In this document: positions 1-8,029 of the stretch, piece after piece | Numbering within the stretch: the stretch's first letter is position 1 | Layout of the letters: every line of letters begins with the position of its first letter | Source: Spirochaetales bacterium | GTDB taxonomy: Bacteria; Spirochaetota; Spirochaetia; JC444; Marispirochaetaceae | NCBI GenBank assembly: GCA_016935695.1 | Contig: JAFGQL010000145.1 | Span: 1 to 34,389 of the forward strand | Length of the DNA: 34,389 bases | Direction: 5' to 3' | Translations under genes and position numbers: made by a program | The notes under the pieces: generated by a model | Databases searched by the model: none | Told to the model about the DNA's origin: nothing | Seen by the model: the letters and a program-made list of their open reading frames with translations, nothing else

Positions 1-604
1 CAAGGATGTCTACAATCTGCTGTTTCTACCGGGCTTCTCGACAAAGAAAAACGTGACCGAGCTGTCCGGCAGGGGTGTCGGTCTGGATGTCGTGCGGAAA
101 AATATCGACCAGATCCGCGGCAAGATAGAGATTACCACGGAAAAGGGTAGAGGAACCACGTTTACCATTAAACTGCCCCTCACCCTGGCAATTATTGACG
201 GCTTTGTGACCGAGACAAATGACGAACGGTTCATTTTTCCCTTTCATGTCATAGATGAGATTGTGGTACCCGATACCAATAACCTGCAGTGCATGTCCGA
301 CGGACAGCATTTTCTATTGCACCGCGGTTTGCATATTCCGGTCATATTTATAGAGGAGCTCCTGCAGTCCAGGAAACCGGAAAAAGACAACCGAGTAATC
401 ATTGTTGTTTCTCTGGAAAACAGCCAATACGGTATTGCGGTGCAAAAAGTCTTAGGTAAACAGGAAGTGGTCATAAAGAGTTTGAATTCCTCTCTTCACC
501 GTTTTGATCTGTTTTCCGGCGGTACAATTTTTGGAGACGGTTCAATCGGATTTGTTGTAGACATAGAGGCGCTGATAGTCCAGGCGCAAAAGACGGGAGG
601 CTGA
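1..604 (+). CDS. cheA: Chemotaxis histidine kinase CheA, C-terminal part (5' end outside window)
   Basis: The frame is open from the left edge (codons begin at base 2), giving about 200 residues of the C-terminal part of CheA. The first residues, with PGFSTK and then SGRGVGLDVV, are the ATP-binding G2-type region of the HATPase domain. The GRGTTF motif and LPLTLAI mark its end. The last ~130 residues form the CheW-like regulatory domain (FPFHVIDEIV onward) that docks CheA to CheW and receptor tips. CheA autophosphorylates on His and passes phosphate to CheY and CheB. The P1, dimerisation and first ATP-binding motifs lie upstream of the window. It is followed after 2 nt by cheY, whose SD lies inside the cheA end, so the genes are probably cotranscribed and translationally linked. 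The family call is secure. Confidence 0.96.
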   Translation, partial: KDVYNLLFLPGFSTKKNVTELSGRGVGLDVVRKNIDQIRGKIEITTEKGRGTTFTIKLPLTLAIIDGFVTETNDERFIFPFHVIDEIVVPDTNNLQCMSDGQHFLLHRGLHIPVIFIEELLQSRKPEKDNRVIIVVSLENSQYGIAVQKVLGKQEVVIKSLNSSLHRFDLFSGGTIFGDGSIGFVVDIEALIVQAQKTGG

Positions 605-606
605 AA

Positions 607-972
607 ATGGGCGTGTGTATTGTGGATGATTCAGTCATCAGCAGGGATGTAGTAAAGATGGCCATGGGAATGGCAGGGCTAGAAATTAGCATCGAGGCTG
701 AAGACGGTGTTGATGCTCTGGAAAAGATAAAGAGCTCAAAAGGAAAAAGCGAGCTCTATATTCTGGATATTAATATGCCCAGGATGGACGGCCTTACACT
801 GTTAAAAGAACTGAGGAAACTGGATGCAGAGGCGCCGGTTATTATGCTGACCACGGAAACGGATAAATCCAAGATGGCCCAGGCAAAAACCGACGGCGCC
901 ACCGGATGGGTGGTTAAGCCCTTTGATACGGAAAAATTACTAAAAATCGTAAATATGGTATTGAAACGATAG
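607..972 (+). CDS. cheY: Chemotaxis response regulator CheY
   Basis: A single receiver domain of 121 residues, the usual CheY length. Visible active-site residues are the acidic pair D7/D8, the phosphoacceptor D54 in ILDINMPRMDG, the switch T82/T83 in MLTTE, and K104 in VVKPF. Phospho-CheY diffuses from the receptor array to the flagellar motor switch. The ATG is preceded by GGAGG (597-601) inside the end of cheA, and cheY lies between cheA and a receptor gene, so its partner kinase is almost certainly that CheA. The sequence is of the CheY type found with two-domain-free regulators; no output domain is present. Confidence 0.95.
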   Translation: MGVCIVDDSVISRDVVKMAMGMAGLEISIEAEDGVDALEKIKSSKGKSELYILDINMPRMDGLTLLKELRKLDAEAPVIMLTTETDKSKMAQAKTDGATGWVVKPFDTEKLLKIVNMVLKR

Positions 973-981
973 GAGGTTATG

Positions 982-2913
982 ATGGCAAAAAAACGCGGTA
1001 TCGGCATTACTATTAGGATAGTCGGTTTGAGTATGGTGCTGCTCGTGCTAATTTTCGCGGTGCTGGTATATATGATTGGTACTAATATAAACAAGGGTGT
1101 CCTTGCAATGGAAACCAGGAATCTGCAGCGGAATGCGAACCAGCTGCAGGCGTTCATAGAGCTGAGGATAGAAAAGATCCGGCAGGAACTTACCTATTTT
1201 AACAGGATGGAGGATTTCAGGAGCGCTCTTGATCTTGATAACGAGGATGCTGTTCTGATGTATCTGGAAACCATCCATCAGTCATCGGACTTTTTTGACA
1301 TGGTGTTTGTTGGGGATGTACAGGGCAGGATTGATTATTCATATCCGTTGACTGCAACGCGGGTCCAAAGCGTGGCTGAAAACGGTTTTGGGCAGAAACT
1401 CGCGGCCGGCGGCGACGGCTCGGGATATAATGCTTCCCTGTTTGTAAACGATGCCTCCGGTAACGCGGTGTTTACCGTAGCCGCGGTTATTCAGCTCGGC
1501 GGAGGGCGGAACGTCATTCTTGGAATACTGGTTGACGTGACAAAGTTTGGCGACCGCTATGTGAAACCTGTGGTGTACGGCGATGAGGGCTATCCCTATA
1601 TGGGCGATTACAGCGGGCCTTTTGTTTACCATCCCGTCCATGCCAATATACTAACCGACGCCGCCCGGTATGACTTTACCCAGCAAATCATAAAATCAGA
1701 TGAAACAGAAGGGACTATCTATTACGAATTTGAAGGGCGCATGAAATACCTGCATTTCAAGAGATTTGAAAATCTTCCCTGGTATCTGGGAGCAACCATA
1801 TACGAAGACGACTTGATATCATTGGCCGAGCGCCTGGGGTGGATTGTATTGCTGCTTGCCGCCATATCGACGGTCTCCTTCCTTGTTATTCAGACAGTGT
1901 TCGTCGTCATTTTCATAGGCAGGCCGGTGACGAAGATTTCAGGAAGAATATCGGATGGTTCGACAAGTCTTGAATCCGCAGGTATGCAGATATCCAAAGC
2001 CAGCATTCAGTTGTCGAGCGGGTCTTCCGAACTTGCGTCAAGTATAGAGGAGATATCATCCAGTCTGGAAGAGCTTCAGTCAGTGGTTGAGCTGAATACG
2101 AAGAACATTAACCAGAGTGAGCGGATGATGCAGGAGACCAACAAGGGTGCGCAAACAGTAACGGAACGGATGACAGAACTGAAAACAGCTCTCGGCGACA
2201 TAAACACCAACAGCAAGCAGATAGTTAAAATCATCAAGGTCATAGAGGATATTGCCTTTCAGACAAATATTCTGGCTCTGAATGCCGCTGTAGAGGCCGC
2301 CCGCGCGGGTGACGCCGGACGGGGATTCGCGGTTGTCGCCGACCAGGTGAAGAATTTGGCCCAGAAAAGTTCAGAAGCGGCCAAAGAAACCGCTCTGCTT
2401 ATAGAAGCAGCCATAGAAAGCGTAGGACGTGGCGAGGAGCTGGGCGAAACGGTTCTGACGGTACAGGTAGAAGCAGGTGAAATGACCAGCAACGTAAGCA
2501 CCCTGCTGGATGAAGTAAACCGGGCTTCCAAAGAACAGATGAAAGGCATTAACCAGATTACCATGGCGGTAAGCCAGACAAACGCTGCAGTACAGCAGAC
2601 CGCGGCCAGTGCCGAAGAAAACGCCAGCGCCAGTGAAGAGCTTCTTGCCCAGGCGGAAGAGCTTAACAGTATTGTGGAAAGTCTGAACCTTATTGTAAGT
2701 GGAACAGCAGGTGACGGTGAAAGAAAGCCAAGAAAGGAGTCCGGCGAGTCTCATGTGCGGAGATTTGAACAAAGGGATAATAATGGGGATGAACAGAAAG
2801 ACCGGACCCCCCGGAAGATTGCCGGGAAAAAACTGGTTGGCCGCAATGATGCTGCCGAAGTAGTTGATCCCGAGGATGTCATTCCGATGGATGATGAGTT
2901 CAAGGGGTTTTAG
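982..2913 (+). CDS. Transmembrane methyl-accepting chemotaxis protein
   Basis: A receptor of about 643 residues with the classical layout: short cytoplasmic N-terminus, TM1 (about 13-33), a periplasmic sensing region of about 250 residues, TM2 (about 286-314), then a long helical signalling domain. The end of the sensing region, with [10 protein letters not shown] and FVYHP, resembles the membrane-proximal part of Cache-type domains, but the ligand cannot be told. The kinase-binding hairpin tip is plain around residues 417-450 ([20 protein letters not shown]). The C-terminal ~70 residues are charged and disordered-looking. Two ATGs are adjacent (979 and 982). I prefer 982 because AGGAGG (971-976) is then 5 nt away rather than 2. 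It lies within the che operon, so it is probably a main partner of this CheA/CheW. Confidence 0.94.
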   Translation: MAKKRGIGITIRIVGLSMVLLVLIFAVLVYMIGTNINKGVLAMETRNLQRNANQLQAFIELRIEKIRQELTYFNRMEDFRSALDLDNEDAVLMYLETIHQSSDFFDMVFVGDVQGRIDYSYPLTATRVQSVAENGFGQKLAAGGDGSGYNASLFVNDASGNAVFTVAAVIQLGGGRNVILGILVDVTKFGDRYVKPVVYGDEGYPYMGDYSGPFVYHPVHANILTDAARYDFTQQIIKSDETEGTIYYEFEGRMKYLHFKRFENLPWYLGATIYEDDLISLAERLGWIVLLLAAISTVSFLVIQTVFVVIFIGRPVTKISGRISDGSTSLESAGMQISKASIQLSSGSSELASSIEEISSSLEELQSVVELNTKNINQSERMMQETNKGAQTVTERMTELKTALGDINTNSKQIVKIIKVIEDIAFQTNILALNAAVEAARAGDAGRGFAVVADQVKNLAQKSSEAAKETALLIEAAIESVGRGEELGETVLTVQVEAGEMTSNVSTLLDEVNRASKEQMKGINQITMAVSQTNAAVQQTAASAEENASASEELLAQAEELNSIVESLNLIVSGTAGDGERKPRKESGESHVRRFEQRDNNGDEQKDRTPRKIAGKKLVGRNDAAEVVDPEDVIPMDDEFKGF

Positions 2914-2915
2914 TA

Positions 2916-3368
2916 ATGGGAAAATTTCTTGTATTTACCATCGATGCGGATCATTACGCGATCGACATATCGAAAGTGCGGGAAATAATCCGTTTTGAGT
3001 CAATAACGCCGATCAGGGACGCATTGGAATACATAAAGGGGGTTATAAATCTCCGGGGCAAGATCATTCCGATTTATGATTTGCGAACAAAATTCGGCAT
3101 GGAGCAAAAGCCCTATGATCAGATGACGGTTTTCATCATTGTCGATATCCAGAACGAAAGCGAGTCCTATAATGTAGGGCTTGCTGTTGATGCGGTCCAT
3201 GAAGTGTTTGATATTGCAGAGGAGGAAATCCAGCACGCCCCTGATGTGGGGTTGAAGATGAAAACCCAGTTCCTCCATGGGGTGGTGAATATCCATGGCA
3301 AGCTGGCGATGATGCTCGAACTGAACAAGATCATAAATACCCAGGAAATTATCCATCTGATGGATTAA
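2916..3368 (+). CDS. cheW: Chemotaxis coupling protein CheW
   Basis: A 150-residue single CheW domain that bridges CheA and receptor tips in the signalling array. Family hallmarks are seen: an N-terminal strand FLVFTIDADHYAIDI, the segment IKGVINLRGKIIPIYDL typical of the receptor/CheA interface, and a C-terminal repeat of that theme (LHGVVNIHGKLAMMLELNKI). No receiver domain is attached, so it is CheW and not CheV. The start codon lies 2 nt after the receptor stop, implying translational coupling in the cheA-cheY-mcp-cheW-cheB operon. Confidence 0.95.
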   Translation: MGKFLVFTIDADHYAIDISKVREIIRFESITPIRDALEYIKGVINLRGKIIPIYDLRTKFGMEQKPYDQMTVFIIVDIQNESESYNVGLAVDAVHEVFDIAEEEIQHAPDVGLKMKTQFLHGVVNIHGKLAMMLELNKIINTQEIIHLMD

Positions 3369-3374
3369 GGACGG

Positions 3375-4439
3375 GTGAACAAGGTGATCCGTGTTTTGAT
3401 TGTAGATGACTCGGCAGTGGTCCGTGAACTGCTGACCGAACAGCTGGGCAAAGAAGATGATATTGAAATCATCGGTACGGCTCCTGATCCGTATATCGCA
3501 CGGAACAAAATAGTCGCCGAAAGTCCCGATGTAATCACCCTCGATATCGAAATGCCAAGAATGGACGGACTTACCTTTCTTCAGAAACTGATAACCTATT
3601 ATCCGATACCTGCGATAATTGTAAGTTCAGTCACGGCGAAAGACGCGGCAGCCTCGATCAAGGCCCTGGAAATAGGAGCGTTCGATATCGTCAACAAGCC
3701 AGGCGGCGCAATGAGCACTGGCGACATTGCAAAAGAAATTGCCTACAAGATACGTATGGCGTACAAGGTCCGCCATACCTTTCTTACCAGAAGAAAGCTG
3801 ATCGCGTCTCAGTTAAGCACCCAAAAAGCGGTTTCACGGCAGATAATTTCCGGTATAGACACGACGGACAAGTTGATCGCGATAGGCGCGTCAACCGGCG
3901 GTACCGTTGCCCTGGAGCATCTTCTGTCACGGCTTCCTTCCAATCTTCCTCCTGTCCTGATTGTCCAGCATATGCCGCCAGGTTATACAAAGGCTTTCGC
4001 CGGAAGGCTCAATGAGATTTGCAGTCTGCGTATCAAGGAAAGCGAAGATGGAGAGATTGTCCAGGCTGGAACGGTGTATATTGCGAAGGGCGGCGTACAT
4101 CTGCGGATAACCAGAAAGGGCTCCAGTATCTATCTTAGTCATGACAACAGTGAGCGGGTGCATTATCAAAGGCCAGCGGTAGATGTACTGTTTAATTCTG
4201 TCGCCGAAACGGCAGGGAAAAACACCATGGGAATATTGCTGACCGGCATGGGGAGCGACGGTGCGAAAGGGTTAAAAGGAATTAAAAATGCGGGGGGGAT
4301 TACCGTGGCCCAGGATGAAGAATCATCGATTGTGTGGGGAATGCCTCTTGCCGCTATAGAAATGGGAGCCCATTCAGAAATTCTGTCCCTGCTGGACATT
4401 CCGGAAAGAATTATCTCCTACGCAAAACAGGGCCGATAG
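3375..4439 (+). CDS. cheB: Chemotaxis protein-glutamate methylesterase CheB
   Basis: A 354-residue two-domain protein of normal CheB length. The N-terminal receiver domain has the phosphoacceptor D57 in TLDIEMPRMDG. A linker leads to the methylesterase domain, whose catalytic triad is visible as S173 (IGASTGGT), H199 (VQHMPPG) and D295 (GMGSDGAKG). It removes methyl groups from receptor glutamates and deamidates glutamines, giving adaptation in opposition to CheR. The start is GTG at 3375; a second GTG at 3384 is possible. Six nt separate it from cheW. It is the last gene of the rightward operon and faces the convergent cheR. Confidence 0.95.
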   Translation: MNKVIRVLIVDDSAVVRELLTEQLGKEDDIEIIGTAPDPYIARNKIVAESPDVITLDIEMPRMDGLTFLQKLITYYPIPAIIVSSVTAKDAAASIKALEIGAFDIVNKPGGAMSTGDIAKEIAYKIRMAYKVRHTFLTRRKLIASQLSTQKAVSRQIISGIDTTDKLIAIGASTGGTVALEHLLSRLPSNLPPVLIVQHMPPGYTKAFAGRLNEICSLRIKESEDGEIVQAGTVYIAKGGVHLRITRKGSSIYLSHDNSERVHYQRPAVDVLFNSVAETAGKNTMGILLTGMGSDGAKGLKGIKNAGGITVAQDEESSIVWGMPLAAIEMGAHSEILSLLDIPERIISYAKQGR

Positions 4440-4464
4440 GCCGGATCACATACCGACAGTGTTT

Positions 4465-5274
4465 TTAAGTCCGTTTATAAATGGAATAACCTTTGGCGGT
4501 GAAGGGGATGTCGAGCCCCAGGGTATTTTCAGTGTGGCCGAGTATCAAATATCCGCCGTTGCTCGTGAACTCCGCAATTCTGTTAATGATAGTCTCCTTT
4601 TCCTCCCTGTTGAAATAAATGAGTATGTTCCGCAGAAAGACAATGTCGAATTTCCTGGAAAAGGAAAAAGAATCAAGAAGGTTCAGACGTTCAATGCGCA
4701 CCTTTTTCCGAATGGCAGGGGACACGCATATATGTTCGCCGCCGTCCGTAGGCTGAAAATAGCGGGACAACAGATTGGGAGAAATCTTTTTTACCATGTT
4801 CTCGGAAGAGTAAACAGCGGTACGGGCTTTCTGGATCATATCTGCCGAGATGTCGGTACCGAGAATCTGCACCTGCTCCGGTGTGAATCCGGGCAGGGCC
4901 ATTTCCACGGTAATTGCAATGCTGTACAACTCCTCTCCCGATGAGCAGGCGGCACTCCATATTCTGACAGGAAAATGATCATCGTTCTTGTATACATGAA
5001 GCTGGTGGGTGAGAAAGCGGAAATGGGCAATATCCCTGAAAAAATAACTGTAATTGGTGGTCAATGAGTTTATGAGCAGCAGCTTGATCCGGTCTTTTGT
5101 TTCCGGGGAGGATAGTTTTTTTAAGATATGCTCAAAGGAAGTGAATTCCTTACCCGGGCCGATATATTTGGACAAGCGGTTTTCCACAAGGTATTTTTTG
5201 GAAAGAGGAATGCTAATGCCGGAGATCGCATAAAAAACTTCTGAAAAATTCGTGAACAGCCGGTCTGGTATCAC
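4465..5274 (-). CDS. cheR: Chemotaxis receptor methyltransferase CheR
   Basis: A 269-residue SAM-dependent methyltransferase that methylates glutamates of receptors. The N-terminal helical domain (about 1-75) precedes the Rossmann domain. Visible motifs are TTNYSYFFRD (the CheR T-x-F-F-R-like element), IWSAACSSGEE (SAM motif I), LGTDIS (second acidic loop), FLRNILIYF (motif near the active site) and a final GGYLILGHTE. No TPR extension is present. The start is GTG at 5274. It follows the divergent receptor-like gene by 8 nt on the same strand and converges on cheB with 25 nt between stops, so methylation and demethylation enzymes are on opposing transcripts. Confidence 0.95.
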   Translation of the reverse strand: MIPDRLFTNFSEVFYAISGISIPLSKKYLVENRLSKYIGPGKEFTSFEHILKKLSSPETKDRIKLLLINSLTTNYSYFFRDIAHFRFLTHQLHVYKNDDHFPVRIWSAACSSGEELYSIAITVEMALPGFTPEQVQILGTDISADMIQKARTAVYSSENMVKKISPNLLSRYFQPTDGGEHICVSPAIRKKVRIERLNLLDSFSFSRKFDIVFLRNILIYFNREEKETIINRIAEFTSNGGYLILGHTENTLGLDIPFTAKGYSIYKRT

Positions 5275-5282
5275 CTTGGCCC

Positions 5283-6902
5283 CTAAAACAGCAGCGTACC
5301 GCCATCTATTAAGAAATCGTCAACTGTATCAGGTTGATCCTGCGAAATATCCAACTCTTTCTTCAGCCCTTGCAACACTTTGTGCTCATTTTCCGTGGTC
5401 GCAATTCTGTCGAATTTTTCCACGATGAGCCGCGCGATTTCTTTCTCATCCACCGAGGTATAGAACGCGCTCATTTCATTATCCTTTGTGCTGTGCTCGA
5501 TGTCCCGAAACAGTTCTTCCATGAATGTCACAATGTGCTCGGACTCCTGATTTCTGATGTCGTGAATTTGAAGATTCCCGATCGAGCTTTTTACCCGCTC
5601 ATGAATTTTTTCAGAAAGGTTCTGGAGTTCAGTGATGATCGACTCGAACCGGTGCATGGTATTCTGGACAATCGAGTTAAACGGAGCCATGTTTGTTTCC
5701 AGTTCGGAAAATTCCATTTCCATCTGTGTGAGCTGGGATGCAAATGTTGAGCTGATGTTGTCGGTTTCTGCAATGGATGCAAGTATTTTATCATGGGAGT
5801 TGTTTGCGAAAGCACTGGTGGAATCCGCGTGTTTGGATATTTCCGCCCCCAGGAACTGAAACCCGTGTTTTTGACCGGTTAACCGGGCCGCTTCTATTCT
5901 GATGTTTACGGTTATGAGTTTTACTTTCTCTGAAAGTTCGGCAATTTGCCGCGAAGTTTCCTGAATTTCTTTCAGGCTTTTATTTGTGGCGGAGGTGAAA
6001 TTCTGGGCCACGCGGACGAGATTAGCCACGGTGTCCTGAATGAGCAGGAATTTTTCCACTACATCGCTGCTTTTATGCTTGATGTAACCGAGGCTTTCCG
6101 TATTGTCCTCATTTACCAGCTCGATCGCCGTTTCCTTTGCTTCAGAAATTATCTCCTCGCTTGAATTCCATATATTAGTAAACTCCTTAAACACGTTATT
6201 CAGAAGATCATATTGGTAGGTGTTTGATGCTTTGGAAAGACGGGAGATCATCTCTATGGAGTGTTTCAGAGTAAAAAGGTTTTTTGCGGATGCCACGGAT
6301 TCCTCGTACATATTCTGACTTAACTGTTCAAGGAGTTTTTGCAGTTCCAGACAATGTTCTTTTTCCCTTTCTGTTTCTTCTACTGCTTTATAGGCAAGAA
6401 GATGCCATTTCCGAAAGACGGTAATACTTTTTCTAACAAATGATCTTGTTATCCTGTCGGATTTGAAGTTCCTGCGTTCATTCCATATGGTATCAAGAAT
6501 TTTTTCCAGTTCCTTGAGTTGCTTCTTGCTTTCCGCAGATTTCACGGCCAGGAGCTCCTTGTCATCAACAAGAGGAAGAAAGCCAAGTTTTACATCAAGA
6601 AAGGCATTTAAAATTTCAATGAAAATATGGATGAGCCTTCCAACCACCTTTGCGTTCTCGTTTTCAAGATCAAGGAAAACAGCAATTCGTTTCAGGTTTC
6701 TGCTGTACAGATATGTCATGAGGATAAATGCCGGAACATTCACTCCGGCGATTACTATTAGCAGACTGGGAAATGTCCTGTCTGTGCCATACCAGAAAAA
6801 ACATGCCGCCGCGAACTGCATCAGGATATAAGGCGCTGTTGCAGCTGCGCAGTGAAAGAGACCAGTACGGTAGGTTTTAGGTGGGTTTTGATGTGCTACC
6901 AT
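5283..6902 (-). CDS. Divergent membrane-anchored MCP-like signalling protein
   Basis: A 539-residue protein with two N-terminal membrane spans (about 13-39 and 44-66) and almost no periplasmic domain, followed by ~470 residues of mostly helical, coiled-coil sequence. Around N333 the stretch NIRIEAARLTGQ then FLGAEISKHA recalls the receptor hairpin tip (NAAIEAARAGE...GFAVVADEI) but is clearly degraded. Near the C-terminus, LQIHDIRNQESEHI resembles a short conserved motif at the end of several MCP-like families. It is transcribed with cheR 8 nt downstream. I infer a sensor or scaffold feeding the che pathway, perhaps reading a membrane or intracellular cue. Whether it binds CheA/CheW or is methylated cannot be decided from sequence. 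ATG 6902 is preceded by a weak GGTGG. Confidence 0.75.
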   Translation of the reverse strand: MVAHQNPPKTYRTGLFHCAAATAPYILMQFAAACFFWYGTDRTFPSLLIVIAGVNVPAFILMTYLYSRNLKRIAVFLDLENENAKVVGRLIHIFIEILNAFLDVKLGFLPLVDDKELLAVKSAESKKQLKELEKILDTIWNERRNFKSDRITRSFVRKSITVFRKWHLLAYKAVEETEREKEHCLELQKLLEQLSQNMYEESVASAKNLFTLKHSIEMISRLSKASNTYQYDLLNNVFKEFTNIWNSSEEIISEAKETAIELVNEDNTESLGYIKHKSSDVVEKFLLIQDTVANLVRVAQNFTSATNKSLKEIQETSRQIAELSEKVKLITVNIRIEAARLTGQKHGFQFLGAEISKHADSTSAFANNSHDKILASIAETDNISSTFASQLTQMEMEFSELETNMAPFNSIVQNTMHRFESIITELQNLSEKIHERVKSSIGNLQIHDIRNQESEHIVTFMEELFRDIEHSTKDNEMSAFYTSVDEKEIARLIVEKFDRIATTENEHKVLQGLKKELDISQDQPDTVDDFLIDGGTLLF

Positions 6903-6945
6903 AGGTTTACCACCATTGAATTGCGTTGAGAATTCATCCCTTTTA

Positions 6946-6973
6946 AGTATAGTAACTTATTTTCGATTTACAA
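6946..6973 (-). promoter_or_regulatory. Candidate promoter of the MCP-like/cheR transcript
   Basis: On the minus strand TTGTAA (6973-6968, 4/6 to the sigma-70 -35) is followed after 16 nt by TATACT (6951-6946, 5/6 to the -10). It lies about 45 bases ahead of the ATG at 6902. No flagellar sigma-28 style element was seen in this gap. The rest of 6903-7093 is A/T-rich and holds no other feature I can support. Confidence 0.45.
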
Positions 6974-7093
6974 ATTCTTGTTGACCTTCATCATTATTTC
7001 CTGATCAATATAAAGTAATTCCGTGTCTGCCAAACGCGTGAGTACATTGCGAGAATGAACCAACAGAGGGATCTGTGAGAATGAGGCGTAAAC

Positions 7094-7984
7094 GTGCTTG
7101 AATCCGGGGACATACGCATACGGGATCCGTTTATTGTTCCCGTTACAGAAGAAAATACCTACTATTTATTCGGTACGACTGACCGTGATCCATGGAAAGC
7201 CGCCGGCGTTGGCTTTGATGCCTATAAAAGCAGCGACCTGCACAATTGGGAAGGTCCGTTCCGTGTTTTTACTCCTCCAAAAGGATTCTGGGGAACCCAT
7301 AATTTCTGGGCTCCAGAGGTCCACAAATACCGCGGCAGGTATTACATGCTGGCAAGCTTTACAGCACCGGGACACTGCCGTGGAACCCAGGTCCTTGTGT
7401 CTCGTTTCATTCTCGGTCCATATCTACCGGTCAGTCCGAAACCGGCGACACCTCCTGGATGGGAATGTCTGGACGGTACTCTATGGGTTGATCCCCAGGG
7501 CCGTCCCTGGCTTGTCTTCTGTCATGAGTGGGTGCAGGTCAATGACGGGGAAATCTGCGCTCTTCCCTTAACGGATGATCTTTCAGAACCCGAAGGTGAT
7601 CCGTGTATCCTTTTCAGAGCTTCTGACGCTGAATGGACCAGGGCAATTATGCGCCGGGACGGCTCTGGACGCGTTGACGCCCGGGTCACCGATGGCCCCT
7701 TTCTGTATCCTTCATCAGAAGGTGGACTCATCATGCTTTGGTCCAGCCTTTCTTCCCGTGGGTATGCCATGGGGTCTGCCGGCAGCCCTTCGGGAAACGT
7801 ACTTGGCCCCTGGATTCAACGGAAAAACCCGATTATCGATACCGACGGCGGACACGGTATGGTGTTCCGCCGCTTTGACGGGGCGCTGTTCTGTACCTTT
7901 CATACTCCCAACACCACACCCCTGGAGCGCTTTACCTGTGTAATGGTACACGAGACAGGGGACTCCTTTACGGTTTTTTCCTAG
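7094..7984 (+). CDS. GH43-type glycoside hydrolase, cytoplasmic
   Basis: A 296-residue five-bladed beta-propeller glycosidase by motif. D11 in IRDPFIV fits the catalytic base, D127 in LDGTLWVD fits the pKa-modulating aspartate, and FWAPEVHKYRGRYYM and WLVFCHEW are typical GH43 propeller-blade motifs. The place where many GH43 enzymes carry the acid glutamate (TEGP) reads TDGPF with D200, a variant I associate with one GH43 group. The substrate is probably a small arabinoside or xyloside, but this is not determined. There is no signal peptide, so it would act on imported oligosaccharides. The GTG start is the first possible start after an in-frame stop and has only a weak SD. It is solitary, with no transporter next to it. 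Confidence 0.82.
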   Translation: MLESGDIRIRDPFIVPVTEENTYYLFGTTDRDPWKAAGVGFDAYKSSDLHNWEGPFRVFTPPKGFWGTHNFWAPEVHKYRGRYYMLASFTAPGHCRGTQVLVSRFILGPYLPVSPKPATPPGWECLDGTLWVDPQGRPWLVFCHEWVQVNDGEICALPLTDDLSEPEGDPCILFRASDAEWTRAIMRRDGSGRVDARVTDGPFLYPSSEGGLIMLWSSLSSRGYAMGSAGSPSGNVLGPWIQRKNPIIDTDGGHGMVFRRFDGALFCTFHTPNTTPLERFTCVMVHETGDSFTVFS

Positions 7985-7991
7985 GTAATTT

Positions 7992-8020
7992 TTGCATCCG
8001 TGGTATTTATATCGTATAAT
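7992..8020 (+). promoter_or_regulatory. Candidate promoter of the CNB-domain gene
   Basis: TTGCAT (7992-7997, 3/6) and a perfect TATAAT (8015-8020) are separated by 17 nt. The expected start of transcription, about 7 nt downstream, falls at about 8027, only a few bases before the ATG at 8030. No SD lies ahead of that ATG, so the mRNA may be leaderless or nearly so. A GTG at 8000 or 8021 in the same frame would require a different, upstream transcript. Confidence 0.5.
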
Positions 8021-8029
8021 GTGCTGGTA

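Noticed and set aside
4459-4944. Rightward 161-codon open frame following cheB
   Set aside because: It is antisense to cheR, whose motifs are unmistakable, and its translation shows no family features.
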